The notes below the pieces were generated by a model that was not told the DNA's origin, ran no database searches, and saw only the letters and a list, made by a program, of their open reading frames with translations. From positions 1 through 49,642 of the forward strand of contig JAENYN010000036.1 in NCBI GenBank assembly GCA_016841765.1: a stretch of 49,642 nt of DNA. Direction: 5' to 3'. The DNA comes from Guptibacillus hwajinpoensis. GTDB taxonomy: Bacteria; Bacillota; Bacilli; Bacillales; Bacillaceae_O. Shown here in pieces: positions 7,142 to 17,168 of the stretch. Position numbers and translations under genes: made by a program. Within the stretch, counting starts at the first letter, position 1, and each line of letters begins with the position of its first letter.

Positions 7142-9172
7142 TCACTTGATCAAGGCGTTACTGTCGATAATCAAGGCCACCTGGCCGTCTCCGAGTATGG
7201 TGGCGCCTGATATGGCGAAAACACTGGTTAAATAGCTGCCGAGGGACTTCAGGACAATTTCCTGCTGCCCGATGAACGAATCGACAACAAGCCCGGCCAT
7301 TTTATCGCCTTTACGCGTGATGACAACAGAGTGCATCGATTCGTCTTGCCCGTCCCCGGGAACCTCGAAAACGTCCTTTAAAAACACAAGTGGGACGACC
7401 CTGCCGCGGAAATCGATCACTTTCTGGTTATGGGCGCTTAATATATCACTCTTTTTGATGATAGCCGTTTCGATAATCGATGAAAGCGGAACAGCGTACT
7501 TTTCCTGTTCAATTTCCACAAGCATGACCGAAATGATGGATAGTGTAAGCGGCAGCTGAATCGAAAACTTGGTCCCGATCCCCAATTCGGACTCAATTCC
7601 GATCGAGCCGCCAAGGGATTCGATTGTATTTTTCACGACATCAAGACCGACACCGCGGCCTGAAATGTCTGAAATCACATCAGCAGTCGAAAAGCCAGAT
7701 GCCATGATCAATTCATTCACCCGGCTGTCAGTCATCTTTTCGCCGGCTTCTTTGGTGATGATGCCTTTGTCTACCGCTTTTTGAAGGACTTTTTCACGAT
7801 TGATGCCGGCACCGTCATCCTCAATCTCAATAAACACATGATTGCCGCTGTGGTATGCCCGCAACTTCACTGTTCCGTTAAACGGTTTCCCATTTTCCAC
7901 TCGCTCAGCCGGCTTTTCGATGCCGTGGTCGATGGCATTGCGGAGCAGGTGGACAAGCGGATCACCGATTTCATCAATGACGGTCCGGTCAAGTTCGGTT
8001 TCTGCTCCGATAATTTCCAGATCGATTTCTTTGTCTAGATCTCTGGCAAGCTGCCTGACCATCCGCGGGAAGCGGTTGAATACTTGTTCGACCGGCACCA
8101 TCCTCATATTCAAAATGATATTTTGCAAGTCCCCGGAAATCCTCGACATCCTTTCCACCGTCTCCTGGAGGCCGCTGTGACCCAGCTCAGTCGATATCTG
8201 CTCAAGCCTGCCCCTGTCAATGACCAGTTCTTCGAAGAGATTCATAAGCCGGTCAAGGCGTTCAATATTGACCCTGATCGTTTTATTGCCGGCCGATTTC
8301 GTTTTTTCAGCATTTTTTTCAGGAGGTTGCTCCGAAGCTGTCTTTTCCTTTACCGGGGCCGTTTCTACAGGTTGCCCATCCGCTTGTACCGGATCTTGAT
8401 GAACCCTGGTGAGCTGCCCGGGATCGATCGGGATTATTTCAACGCTATCAACTTCAGAAACTTTTAAAATCCTTGCTTTCAAGTCTTCTGCCGCTTCTTT
8501 GGAAACTACCGTCACGACAAACCCGTTTTCAAATTCCTCTTCTTCCAGTTTTTCAACAGATGGTGTCGACTTGATCACTTCGCTTACCTGCTCGAGCACT
8601 TCAAACACCATATAAACACGCGCTGCTTTTAAAAGGCAGTCCCCGGCAAGGGTCACGCTGATCTGGAAACTGGAATATCCCTGTTCCGCCGACTGTTGGA
8701 GGACCGTCAGTTCGAAGTCATCATAGTGTTCATTTTCAAATTCCCGTGATTCCTCTGCCGCATCTCCAACCGGATCGTTTTCAGCAGGGGCTTCCCCTTT
8801 TTCAAGCTTTTCAAGTTCCAGCACAACTTCTTTGATTTCTGACCGCCCGTCACCCCCGGAAGATATCGATTCAACCATTTCTTCAAGGCTTCCCGTCGCT
8901 TTAAAAACAACATCAAGAATATCGGCATTTACCTGCAGTTTTTCATTGCGTATGCCGTCCAACACATTTTCCATTTTATGGGTTAGGTTTGCCAAATCTT
9001 CATACCCCATTGTTGCTGACATTCCTTTCAGCGTATGGGCTGATCGGAAAATTTCATTGACAATCGCCAGGTCGCCCGGTTTTTTTTCAAGCAAAAGGAG
9101 CTGGTCGTTCATACTTTGCAGATGTTCATTGCTTTCATCGATAAACATTTCCAAATACTGGCTTGTATCCAT
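7142..9172 (-). CDS. cheA: Chemotaxis histidine kinase CheA
   Basis: CheA autophosphorylates in response to chemoreceptors and passes phosphate to CheY and CheB. The 676-aa protein shows the full domain order. P1 Hpt has the phosphorylated histidine His46 in RSAHTLKGMSATMG. A P2-like CheY-binding domain spans about 165-255. An acidic/proline linker follows, then the P3 dimerisation helices (about 300-365) and the P4 ATPase with N box LLRNAIDHGIE, G1 EIEDDGAGIN and G2 GRGVGLDVV. The C-terminal CheW-like P5 starts at about 540. Its ATG directly abuts the cheB stop (TAAATG). Length is near the 672 aa of B. subtilis CheA. Confidence 0.98.
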   Translation of the reverse strand: MDTSQYLEMFIDESNEHLQSMNDQLLLLEKKPGDLAIVNEIFRSAHTLKGMSATMGYEDLANLTHKMENVLDGIRNEKLQVNADILDVVFKATGSLEEMVESISSGGDGRSEIKEVVLELEKLEKGEAPAENDPVGDAAEESREFENEHYDDFELTVLQQSAEQGYSSFQISVTLAGDCLLKAARVYMVFEVLEQVSEVIKSTPSVEKLEEEEFENGFVVTVVSKEAAEDLKARILKVSEVDSVEIIPIDPGQLTRVHQDPVQADGQPVETAPVKEKTASEQPPEKNAEKTKSAGNKTIRVNIERLDRLMNLFEELVIDRGRLEQISTELGHSGLQETVERMSRISGDLQNIILNMRMVPVEQVFNRFPRMVRQLARDLDKEIDLEIIGAETELDRTVIDEIGDPLVHLLRNAIDHGIEKPAERVENGKPFNGTVKLRAYHSGNHVFIEIEDDGAGINREKVLQKAVDKGIITKEAGEKMTDSRVNELIMASGFSTADVISDISGRGVGLDVVKNTIESLGGSIGIESELGIGTKFSIQLPLTLSIISVMLVEIEQEKYAVPLSSIIETAIIKKSDILSAHNQKVIDFRGRVVPLVFLKDVFEVPGDGQDESMHSVVITRKGDKMAGLVVDSFIGQQEIVLKSLGSYLTSVFAISGATILGDGQVALIIDSNALIK

Positions 9173-10261
9173 TTAATCACTCCCTGTCTCTTGGTAACGT
9201 TTCACAATCTCACCGGCAATCCAGCCGAGCGGCGCAACTTTATCCACTTTCCCGGTATTGACAGCCGTTTTCGGCATTCCATAAACAATTGCCGTTTCTT
9301 CCGATTCGGCGAGCGTGTATGTATATTGATTTTCTTTCAAAGAACAGATTCCTTCTGTACCATCCGAACCCATGCCTGTCAAAACAACAGCCGTAACCGA
9401 CACGCCGGCAAGAAGGGAGGCCGATTGGAACAAGCGATCTACAGAAGGCCTATGGCCGTTAACGGCAGGTGATTGATCCAGCATAATCGCCAGTGACCGG
9501 CCGACCGCCTTAACTGTCATGTGGTATCCTCCCGGGGCTATATAGGCTGTACCTCGTTTTAAAATCTCGCCTTCCTCGGCTTCCTTGACAGTAAGGGCAG
9601 ACAATGTATCAAGCCTTTCGGCCAGTGATTTTGTAAAACCGGGGGGCATATGCTGGACAATCAGGATCGGTGCCGGGAGGGAAGCCGGAAGGTTTTTCAA
9701 CACTTCCTGCAGCGCCCGGGGCCCGCCTGTGGAAGTCCCGATCAGCACAAGATTCCCTTTTGACTGTTTTGGCCTTGATATAGGTGTATGTCGTTCCGTG
9801 CTGTCAACTGCCGTTTCTTCCGTGGACACAGCAGAGGTGACAGTATTTAAGTTGGCACCTGCGGCAGCGAACACTTTATCCGTCAGTTCCTGCCGGACTT
9901 TGTGGAGGTCGAGTGAAATCGACCCGGACGTCTTTGCGACAAAATCGACCGCCCCCAACTCCATCGCTTTCAGTGCATTTTCCGCTCCTTCAAATGTGGT
10001 GCTCGACAGCATGACGACAGGTATCGGATTCTTGCGCATAATCAAAGCAAGCGCTTCAAGCCCTCCCATCCCCGGCATCTCCACATCCATCGTTACGACA
10101 TCCGGCTTAAGCCTGGCCGCCTTTTCAACGGCATCCGCTCCATGGCGGGCGGTGCCAGCCACCGCCAGGCGGGCATCTTTCGAAATGAAATCGGAAATGA
10201 TTTTTCTCATAAACGCGGAATCATCTACGACCAGCACCTTTTTCCTCTCCACTTGTTTCAC
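9173..10261 (-). CDS. cheB: Chemoreceptor methylesterase CheB
   Basis: CheB removes methyl groups from chemoreceptor glutamates (and can deamidate), counteracting CheR during adaptation; phosphorylation by CheA activates it. The 362-aa protein has an N-terminal receiver with acidic pocket DD (13-14) and phosphoacceptor Asp59 in VTMDVEMPGMGG. A linker at about 125-170 is followed by the esterase domain with the catalytic triad visible as the Ser in LIGTSTGGP, the His in VQHMPPGFT and the Asp in GMGSDG. The start overlaps the flhG stop by 4 bp. No cheR lies in this window, as in B. subtilis where cheR is elsewhere. Confidence 0.97.
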   Translation of the reverse strand: MKQVERKKVLVVDDSAFMRKIISDFISKDARLAVAGTARHGADAVEKAARLKPDVVTMDVEMPGMGGLEALALIMRKNPIPVVMLSSTTFEGAENALKAMELGAVDFVAKTSGSISLDLHKVRQELTDKVFAAAGANLNTVTSAVSTEETAVDSTERHTPISRPKQSKGNLVLIGTSTGGPRALQEVLKNLPASLPAPILIVQHMPPGFTKSLAERLDTLSALTVKEAEEGEILKRGTAYIAPGGYHMTVKAVGRSLAIMLDQSPAVNGHRPSVDRLFQSASLLAGVSVTAVVLTGMGSDGTEGICSLKENQYTYTLAESEETAIVYGMPKTAVNTGKVDKVAPLGWIAGEIVKRYQETGSD

Positions 10262-11130
10262 CCCTGTCTGTCCAAGAAGTAATTTTTCAATTTTGTCATG
10301 AAGCGCTGTTTCGGAGGGTGAATCCCTTTGTTTCCTGATGACAGGAACTCATCGGCAATGGCTGTTATCGACAAGCTGGCCGGCCCGCGCGGACTATGTA
10401 ACAAAAATGGTGTCTGCCTGATAACGGCCTTTTGAAGATTTCTGTCATCCGGTATGCTGCCCAGCATATGGATATCCGTTTGCAAGAACGAGCGGATGGC
10501 AGTGCTGAATCTCTCCCCTGTCTGCCTGCCTTCCTTCGGGGAATCAACCCGGTTGACCAGCAGATGGAATGAAGCTTCATGGTGTTGACGGACAATGTAT
10601 TTCATCACCGCGTATGCATCCGTAATCGACGTCGGTTCAGGTGTCGTGATCAAAATGATTTCTTCCGCTGCCAGTACGAACTTCATGCCATCGTCTGTCA
10701 ACCCTGCCCCCATATCAAAAATCATGTAATCATAATAGTAGGAGAGTTTGTCGAGCTGGCTCAGAAAAAAATCCAGTTTTTCAGGATTCATGCCGAATAT
10801 TTGGGCAAGCCCGGTGCCACCCGCAATGAATGAAAGACCATCAGGACCTTTTTCGATTATTTCCCGGGCTTCCCGTTTTTCGGCAAGCATATCGACGATT
10901 GTCGCCGCTGGTGTTATGCCCATCAAAATATCGATGTTCCCCATCCCTATATCCATGTCGAAAAGCAGCACCCTTTTCCCTTTCCTTGATAAAGCGAGTG
11001 AAAAGTTCAACGAAACATTTGACTTCCCAACGCCGCCTTTACCGCTTATGACAGCAAGCGCCTTTGCAGTCCGGCCTTCTTTTCTCCGTTTGAATCTCTC
11101 GCGGAGTTCATGGGCTTGATCATGCATCAT
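10258..11130 (-). CDS. flhG: MinD-like ATPase FlhG (YlxH), flagellar number/placement regulator
   Basis: FlhG is a ParA/MinD-type ATPase that controls flagellar number and pattern with FlhF, and in Bacillus helps load C-ring components onto the basal body. The 290-aa product begins with the DQAHELRE helix (about residues 4-11), the DQAxxLR element known to activate the FlhF GTPase. It continues with the deviant Walker A KGGVGKSN (31-38), the MinD-type switch LLFDMDIGMGNIDILMG, and a Walker B-like YMIFDMGAG. It is coupled by 4-bp overlaps to flhF upstream and cheB downstream. Confidence 0.95.
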   Translation of the reverse strand: MMHDQAHELRERFKRRKEGRTAKALAVISGKGGVGKSNVSLNFSLALSRKGKRVLLFDMDIGMGNIDILMGITPAATIVDMLAEKREAREIIEKGPDGLSFIAGGTGLAQIFGMNPEKLDFFLSQLDKLSYYYDYMIFDMGAGLTDDGMKFVLAAEEIILITTPEPTSITDAYAVMKYIVRQHHEASFHLLVNRVDSPKEGRQTGERFSTAIRSFLQTDIHMLGSIPDDRNLQKAVIRQTPFLLHSPRGPASLSITAIADEFLSSGNKGIHPPKQRFMTKLKNYFLDRQG

Positions 11131-12269
11131 TCTTCCATCTCTCCTGCTACTCGTTCCAGGAGACGCTGAGATGACATTTCTTCGATGTCATCCGGGACGT
11201 TCTGCCCGGTTGTAATATAAGCTCCGCCGATCTTGTAATCCAGCATCATGTTGAGAGCCGCACCATGGCTTGCCGTCTCGTCCGCTTTTGTGAAAAGAAA
11301 TTTGTCGATTTCGATATGGGAGAATTGCCTGTATATTTCTTCCATATCCTTTTGTTTTGCCGTGAGGGCGAGGACAAGATACGTATTCATTTCCTCACGG
11401 AAGTCCATGATTTCACTCAATTCCTCCACATAATGCCCATTGCGGAAGTTCCTGCCTGCGGTATCGATGAACACGATGTCCATGTCCTTGAATTTATGCT
11501 TGGCATTCTTGAAATCTTCCATCGTATAGGCGACTTCCAGCGGAACATTAAGAATGGAAGCATATGTTTTCAACTGGTCGATCGCTGCGATCCGGTAGGT
11601 GTCGGTCGTAATGAAAGCCGCCCGTTTGCCATCTTTCATAACTGCCTGTGCCGCCAGTTTTGCCAGCGTGGTTGTCTTTCCGACACCGGTGGGCCCGACA
11701 ACATTCACAAATGGTTTGCCGTAATCAAGGCCTCCGCATGGAATGTCTTCAAGTTCCCTGGAAAAATGATCTTGAACCCATTCCAGCAGGATCCGCTGCT
11801 GTGCCGGCTTCCCTTCCAAATACCATCTTTCCAGTAATGCCTGCGAGAGCTTTTCAAGGTGGCTGCCGCCAACCTCACGATCTTTCAATTGTCCCACGAC
11901 CTTGCTGATGGGACGCGGCAGCACGGATTCATGCACATTTCCGTTTGGCTGCACACCGACTTCGGCGAGCAGCTGTTTCAACTGCTTGATCTCATTGAGG
12001 AGGGCATGATCAGGCGTTTTTTCCAGCAGCGGATGTTCATCCTCCTGCCCTCTGGCATGTTTTAAAGCAGAACCGGTCCCCGGTTTTTTGATGCGGGGAT
12101 CGGGATCCGTTGCTGCCACAACTTCAATGTTTTTTTTCATGAAAAGCCCGAGGATGCCGCCCCTGCTGACTACTTTGGAATTGAGGATGACTGCATCTTT
12201 TCCCAATTCGCTCCTGACCTGTTTCATCACTTCCGGCATGGACGGGGCCGTAAATTTTTTCACTTTCAT
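11127..12269 (-). CDS. flhF: SRP-like GTPase FlhF
   Basis: FlhF is the third SRP GTPase (with Ffh and FtsY) and specifies where flagella are built. The 380-aa protein has a basic N-terminal B domain (1-115), an N domain, and a G domain with G1 GPTGVGKTT (192-200), the insertion-box region TTDTYRIAAIDQLKTYA, G3 DTAGRN and G4 TKAD. It is preceded by flhA and followed by flhG, each with an ATGA overlap. That is the usual flhA-flhF-flhG order, letting FlhG be made next to its partner. Confidence 0.97.
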   Translation of the reverse strand: MKVKKFTAPSMPEVMKQVRSELGKDAVILNSKVVSRGGILGLFMKKNIEVVAATDPDPRIKKPGTGSALKHARGQEDEHPLLEKTPDHALLNEIKQLKQLLAEVGVQPNGNVHESVLPRPISKVVGQLKDREVGGSHLEKLSQALLERWYLEGKPAQQRILLEWVQDHFSRELEDIPCGGLDYGKPFVNVVGPTGVGKTTTLAKLAAQAVMKDGKRAAFITTDTYRIAAIDQLKTYASILNVPLEVAYTMEDFKNAKHKFKDMDIVFIDTAGRNFRNGHYVEELSEIMDFREEMNTYLVLALTAKQKDMEEIYRQFSHIEIDKFLFTKADETASHGAALNMMLDYKIGGAYITTGQNVPDDIEEMSSQRLLERVAGEMEE

Positions 12270-14302
12270 TCGATACTCACCACCCCTGCACTTTGCACTT
12301 CAATACTTGGCTCAAGTTCATTGTAAGATAACACGGGGACCCGCGGCATATGCCGTTCAATCAGCTGCTTCACATACATACGTACGGCAGGGGAGCATAA
12401 AATGACAGGAGTCTGTTCCTGGATCGACAGCCTCTCGACCTGCTGTGCAGCTGATTCGATGATCTGCTGGGATACAGACGGATCAAGCGATAAAAAGTTG
12501 CCGTGCTCTGTCTGCTGGACACCTTCGGCCACCGCCTTTTCAACCTTGCCGGAAAGCGTAATGACCTGAAGCGGGAGTCCCGGCACCGAATACTGTCCGG
12601 TTATTTGCCGGGACAGGGCTTGCCGCACATATTCACCAAGAAGCTCAGTATCGGTCGTCATCCTGGAATAATCGGCAAGCGTTTCGAAAATGACCGGCAA
12701 ATTGCGGATGGATACGTTTTCCCTGAGCAGTTTGGCGAGCACTTTTTGAATATCCCCTGTGGAAAGCGGTTCAGGCGTGACATCTTCAACGAGAATGCTG
12801 TCTGATTCTTTCAAGTGATCGACCAGCTGTTTCGTCTCTTTGCGGCCCAATAACTCATGGGCATTGAGTTTGATGACTTCTGTCAGGTGGGTGGAAACGA
12901 CTGACGGCGGATCCACAACTGTATAGCCGGAAAGCTCCGCTTCTTCCTTCGATTCTTCAGGAATCCACTTCGCCGGGAGGCCAAATGCCGGTTCGACTGT
13001 GTCGATGCCATCAAGGCTGTCATCCCCTGAGCCAGGACTCATCGCCAGGTAATGATCCAAAAACAGTTCACCGTTTGCCATTTCGCTCCCTTTAATCTTG
13101 ATGCGATACTCATTTGGCTGCAGCTGGATATTGTCACGGATACGGACCACAGGGATGACCAATCCGAGTTCAAGAGCGAGCTGGCGCCTGATCATGACGA
13201 TCCGGTCAAGCAAGTCCCCGCCCTGGTTCGCATCGGCAAGAGGAATAAGTCCATAGCCGAATTCGAATTCAATCGGATCGACACTTAGCAGATTGACGAC
13301 ACTTTCAGGGCTTTTCATTTCGTCGCTTTGCACCTCTTCTTCCGGCAGCTCATCAAGCGCTTGCTCTTCCTGTTTTGACTTGTTCAAGTAAAAGCCTCCC
13401 GCTCCCAGCACAACCGCAATCGGCATGGTCAAAAGATCGTCAATCGGCGTAAAAAGACCGAGCAAAAGGATCGTTCCCCCTGCGATATAAAGCATTTTCG
13501 GATACTGAAGGAGCTGGCCGGTAATATCAGAGCCAAGGTTCCCGTTCGAAGCAGCCCGGGTGACGACGATGCCGGTCGCAGTCGAGATGACAAGCGCCGG
13601 AATCTGGCTGACAAGGCCGTCGCCTACGGTGAGAAGCGTGAACATGTTGGCGGCCTCGCCGAAGCCCATTCCCATTTGCGCCATGCCGATGATCATTCCG
13701 AAAATCAGATTAATAATGACGATGATGATGCCGGCAATCGCATCTCCTTTCACGAATTTACTGGCACCGTCCATTGCCCCGTAGAAATCCGCTTCCCTTT
13801 CGACCTTTTCCCGGCGATCTCTTGCCTGATGCTCGGATATCATTCCTGCGTTCAAATCTGCATCAATACTCATCTGTTTACCGGGCATCGCATCCAGCGT
13901 AAACCTGGCCGCCACTTCTGACACACGTTCAGACCCTTTCGTTATGACGACGAACTGGATAATGATTAAAATGAGAAAGACGACAAAACCGACGAGCGGG
14001 TTGCCGCCGACGACAAACTGCCCGAATGTATCAATGACATTGCCTGCCTGGCCGGTACCCAAAATCGATCTCGTCGTGGAAACATTCAGACCGAGCCGAA
14101 ATAATGTCAATAACAGCAATAAAGACGGAAATATCGAAAATTCGAGCGGCTCCATCATATTCATCGATACGAGAATGACAATGAGGGCAAGTGAAATATT
14201 GATGATGATCAATATGCTCAAAAGCCATGGCGGCAGCGGAATGACGAGCATGACTAATATTAAAATGACTCCTAGCAACACGGATAAATCTCTGGCAGAC
14301 AT
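12266..14302 (-). CDS. flhA: Flagellar type III export protein FlhA
   Basis: FlhA forms the nonameric export gate ring of the flagellar type III secretion system and docks chaperone-substrate complexes. The 678-aa protein (677 in B. subtilis) has an N-terminal half of about eight transmembrane helices (residues 1-315), including the FHIPEP-family core with the GDAIAGIIIVIINLIFG segment and the conserved charged loop RFTLDAMPGKQMSIDADLN, then a linker and a soluble C-terminal domain (about 340-678). It follows flhB by 40 bp with a GGGGAGAG ribosome binding site and overlaps flhF by 4 bp. Confidence 0.98.
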   Translation of the reverse strand: MSARDLSVLLGVILILVMLVIPLPPWLLSILIIINISLALIVILVSMNMMEPLEFSIFPSLLLLLTLFRLGLNVSTTRSILGTGQAGNVIDTFGQFVVGGNPLVGFVVFLILIIIQFVVITKGSERVSEVAARFTLDAMPGKQMSIDADLNAGMISEHQARDRREKVEREADFYGAMDGASKFVKGDAIAGIIIVIINLIFGMIIGMAQMGMGFGEAANMFTLLTVGDGLVSQIPALVISTATGIVVTRAASNGNLGSDITGQLLQYPKMLYIAGGTILLLGLFTPIDDLLTMPIAVVLGAGGFYLNKSKQEEQALDELPEEEVQSDEMKSPESVVNLLSVDPIEFEFGYGLIPLADANQGGDLLDRIVMIRRQLALELGLVIPVVRIRDNIQLQPNEYRIKIKGSEMANGELFLDHYLAMSPGSGDDSLDGIDTVEPAFGLPAKWIPEESKEEAELSGYTVVDPPSVVSTHLTEVIKLNAHELLGRKETKQLVDHLKESDSILVEDVTPEPLSTGDIQKVLAKLLRENVSIRNLPVIFETLADYSRMTTDTELLGEYVRQALSRQITGQYSVPGLPLQVITLSGKVEKAVAEGVQQTEHGNFLSLDPSVSQQIIESAAQQVERLSIQEQTPVILCSPAVRMYVKQLIERHMPRVPVLSYNELEPSIEVQSAGVVSIE

Positions 14303-14342
14303 TTAATTCTCTCCCCGGTATATTCTAAAGCCGACGGCTAAT

Positions 14343-15422
14343 TCATAACTTCTTTTGGATCCTATAGACATAGGCAAGGATTTCCGCAATGGCCTTGAAA
14401 AACGCATCCGGGATTTCATCTCCGATTTCAACTTCGGCATAAAGCGCCCGTGCGAGCGGCCGGTCTTCCACAGTGATGATTTCATGCTTACTTGCCGCCT
14501 CTTTTATTTTCAGCGCCACATAGTCAACTCCCTTAGCCACTACGTAAGGGGCATCAGAACGGTCCTCGTCATACTTGAGCGCGATGGCGAAATGGGTTGG
14601 ATTCGTAATGACGACATCAGCTTTCGGCACTTCCTGCATCATTCTCTGCATCGCCATTTGCCGTTGCTTTTCCTTGATTTTTGACTTGATCAACGGATCC
14701 CCTTCCGACTTTTTATACTCATCTTTTACATCCTGCTTCGACATCCTGATGCTTTTTTCAAAGTCGTAACGCTGGTATAAATAATCCAGCGCGGCCAGAA
14801 ATAGAAGGAGAATCGACGCATAGAGGCCCATTTGGACAGTCAGATTCCCGAGAAAAGCAAGTGCCGAGGCCCGGTCGATGCTGGAAAGCTTGATGATTTC
14901 CCCGAAGTTCAGCCAGATGATGCCGAACGTCAAAAAGCCAACGAGGGAAATTTTTAAAATGGACTTCACCATTTCAACAAGAGCCCTGACTGAATAGATG
15001 CGTTTGAATCCTTGAATCGGATCCAGCTTGTTCAGCTTGAACTGGATCGCTTCGGCGGAAAATAGGAAGCCGATCTGAATATAGTTGGCAAAAACTGCCG
15101 CAGCTGCGGCAACCGCCATGACTGGCGCCACGATAATCGCAGCGTCAATTGCCGCCTGATTGAAAAGCACAGCGACGTTTGCCTGTGTAAGATCTTTAAG
15201 CATGCTTTCCGAGAAGCTGTGTGAAAAAAGGGCAAAGAAACGGTCCTTCATATAATTGCCTCCTGCCCACAGGAACAAAAAGACAAACAGGAGGATCATC
15301 GCTGTATTCACATCAGAGCTTTTGGCAACCTGCCCTTTTTTCCGTGAATCCTGCCTTTTTTTCGGTGTCGCTTTTTCCGTTTTTTCCTGTGAGAAAAACT
15401 GCAGATCCAGTTTGAGTTCCAT
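14343..15422 (-). CDS. flhB: Flagellar export switch protein FlhB
   Basis: FlhB is the autocleaving export-gate component that switches the apparatus from rod/hook to filament substrates after contact with FliK. The 359-aa product begins MELKLDLQFF, has four transmembrane segments (about 36-215) and a cytoplasmic domain with the NPTH autocleavage motif at about residues 274-277, followed by the conserved FlhB-CC fragment ending in DEIPDAFFKAIAEILAYVYR. The start at 15422 is preferred over an in-frame TTG at 15440, because TAGGTGA sits at good spacing and B. subtilis FlhB starts equivalently. It lies 4 bp after fliR. Compare ylqH, a stand-alone copy of this C-terminal fragment. Confidence 0.97.
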   Translation of the reverse strand: MELKLDLQFFSQEKTEKATPKKRQDSRKKGQVAKSSDVNTAMILLFVFLFLWAGGNYMKDRFFALFSHSFSESMLKDLTQANVAVLFNQAAIDAAIIVAPVMAVAAAAAVFANYIQIGFLFSAEAIQFKLNKLDPIQGFKRIYSVRALVEMVKSILKISLVGFLTFGIIWLNFGEIIKLSSIDRASALAFLGNLTVQMGLYASILLLFLAALDYLYQRYDFEKSIRMSKQDVKDEYKKSEGDPLIKSKIKEKQRQMAMQRMMQEVPKADVVITNPTHFAIALKYDEDRSDAPYVVAKGVDYVALKIKEAASKHEIITVEDRPLARALYAEVEIGDEIPDAFFKAIAEILAYVYRIQKKL

Positions 15423-15426
15423 TCGT

Positions 15427-16203
15427 TCACCTACTAACAAGCAATTCCATCAGGCCGCGCATCGCATAAAACATCTCTTCGAAAAGGTTTTCGATCAGCA
15501 TCATGAACACAGGCATTACGATGAATAACACAAGAAAACTGACGGCGATTTTCAAAGGGAGCCCGACGACGAATACATTCAGCTGCGGAACTGTCCGCGC
15601 CACGATACCGAGTGCGATATCGACCAAAAACAGGGATCCGACAACAGGTATCGCCATCTGAAACGCTGCTGCAAACATTAAGCTGAATGTTTTCATCACA
15701 TGAATGATGAATGATACGTCGCCGAACATAAGCCCAGGCTGTTCTACCGGTATGATTTGGTAACTGTAAAAAGCGCCGTCAAGCAGCAAGTGATGCCCAT
15801 CAAGAGCGAGCAAAAGCATCAGCGCAAATGTATAAAGGTACTGGCCGACTAACGGTGACTGCACCCCTGTCTGGGGATCGATGACGTTAGCAATCGCAAA
15901 GCCCATTTGAAAATCAATGAAACCGCCGGCTACCTGGACTGCCCCAAGAATGATAAAAGCAAACAGCCCGATCGCCAGTCCGGCAGCAGCTTCCTTCAGG
16001 ATCAGCAGATAAAACATGCCGCCAATCTCAAGCGCCGGCTTATCAATTGAAAAAAACACAAGAACCGCCATGTAAAAGGCAAGGCCGATTTTATGCTGGG
16101 CCGGAATATTTCGGTACGAAAACAGCGGCATTGTCAGAAAAAAGGCTGACATTCTTACGAAAACCAGCAAAAAAACCGGAAAACCTGTGATGAAATCAGC
16201 CAT
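15427..16203 (-). CDS. fliR: Flagellar export gate protein FliR
   Basis: FliR is part of the FliP5-FliQ4-FliR1 helical export gate at the centre of the MS ring. The 258-aa protein is hydrophobic throughout, with about six predicted membrane segments, and carries the conserved GFAIANVIDPQTGVQSPLVGQ-type loop (around 105-125, first half seen as FAIANVIDPQTG). It follows fliQ by 1 bp and precedes flhB by 4 bp, the standard export-gate gene order. Confidence 0.96.
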   Translation of the reverse strand: MADFITGFPVFLLVFVRMSAFFLTMPLFSYRNIPAQHKIGLAFYMAVLVFFSIDKPALEIGGMFYLLILKEAAAGLAIGLFAFIILGAVQVAGGFIDFQMGFAIANVIDPQTGVQSPLVGQYLYTFALMLLLALDGHHLLLDGAFYSYQIIPVEQPGLMFGDVSFIIHVMKTFSLMFAAAFQMAIPVVGSLFLVDIALGIVARTVPQLNVFVVGLPLKIAVSFLVLFIVMPVFMMLIENLFEEMFYAMRGLMELLVSR

Positions 16204-16204
16204 A

Positions 16205-16477
16205 TCACAAACCTACAAACCGGTGAAGATTGCTGAAAATGTCATATGCATACGTGACAATTCTGGTAAGCATCCACGGTCCGAAAAAGACCAGGCCGAC
16301 CAAAACGGCCAAAATTTTCGGTATGAAAGCAAGTGTCTGTTCCTGGATTTGGGTTGTCGCCTGAAAAATGCTCACGATCAAACCGACGGCAAGAGCAAGC
16401 AAGAGCAGTGGGCCGGCAATGATAAGCGTCGTATAAACCCCTTTTTCAGCCAGCGAAATGACAAATTCTGAGTTCAT
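16205..16477 (-). CDS. fliQ: Flagellar export gate protein FliQ
   Basis: The 90-aa FliQ is the small two-helix subunit of the export gate. Two hydrophobic segments (about residues 15-38 and 52-75) flank the conserved QATTQIQEQTLAFIPK motif (about 39-54), diagnostic for the FliQ/SpaQ family. It lies between fliP (10 bp) and fliR (1 bp). Confidence 0.96.
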   Translation of the reverse strand: MNSEFVISLAEKGVYTTLIIAGPLLLLALAVGLIVSIFQATTQIQEQTLAFIPKILAVLVGLVFFGPWMLTRIVTYAYDIFSNLHRFVGL

Positions 16478-16487
16478 GTAATTACAC

Positions 16488-17168
16488 CTACTGTGAAAAG
16501 CTGATTAACAGCGATTTTATGATTAAATACCATCCATCCACCAGGACGAACAGCAGAATTTTAAACGGCAGTGAAATCATGACAGGCGGCAGCATCATCA
16601 TCCCCATCGACATCAGGACACTCGCGACAACCATATCAATCACCAGGAAAGGGACAAACAGCATGAATCCCATCTGGAAGGCTGTCTTTAACTCACTGAT
16701 GGCATAAGCTGGAACAAGAGCCGTCATCGGGATGTCTGCAACCGTTTCAGGCTTCTCAAAGCCGCCGTAATCGATGAACAAGGCAAGATCTTTTTCCCTT
16801 GTGTATTGCGCCATGAATTCTTTCATCGGCAAACTTGCCTCGCTGAGCGCTTCTTCCTGGGTAATCTCTCCGTTCAACAGCGGTGTCAACGCCTGTTCAT
16901 TCACCTCAGAAAATGTAGGAGCCATAATAAAGAATGTAAGAAAAAGGGCCAGTCCCACAAGAACTTGATTTGGCGGCATTTGCTGAGTTGCCAGTGAGGT
17001 GCGGACAAATGACAGGACGATGACGATTCTCGTAAAGCTTGTCATCAACACAAGAATTCCGGGTGCAATCGATAAAACCGTCAATAGCAGCAGCAGCTGC
17101 AACGTTGTCGACAAACTTCCTGTTCCTTCTGCTCCGGTAAGGTCAATGGCAGGTAAAAATTCGGTCAT
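16488..17168 (-). CDS. fliP: Flagellar export gate protein FliP
   Basis: FliP is the pentameric core of the flagellar export gate. The 226-aa product contains the strongly conserved segments TSFTRIVIVLSFVRTSL and PPNQVLVGLALFLTFF near the N-terminus and FQMGFMLFVPFLVIDMVVAS with MMLPPVMISLPFKILLFVL at the C-terminus, with four membrane helices. Its N-terminal hydrophobic stretch is the first membrane helix. The ATG overlaps the fliZ stop by 4 bp, so the two are translationally coupled; FliO/FliZ-type proteins assist FliP assembly. Confidence 0.97.
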   Translation of the reverse strand: MTEFLPAIDLTGAEGTGSLSTTLQLLLLLTVLSIAPGILVLMTSFTRIVIVLSFVRTSLATQQMPPNQVLVGLALFLTFFIMAPTFSEVNEQALTPLLNGEITQEEALSEASLPMKEFMAQYTREKDLALFIDYGGFEKPETVADIPMTALVPAYAISELKTAFQMGFMLFVPFLVIDMVVASVLMSMGMMMLPPVMISLPFKILLFVLVDGWYLIIKSLLISFSQ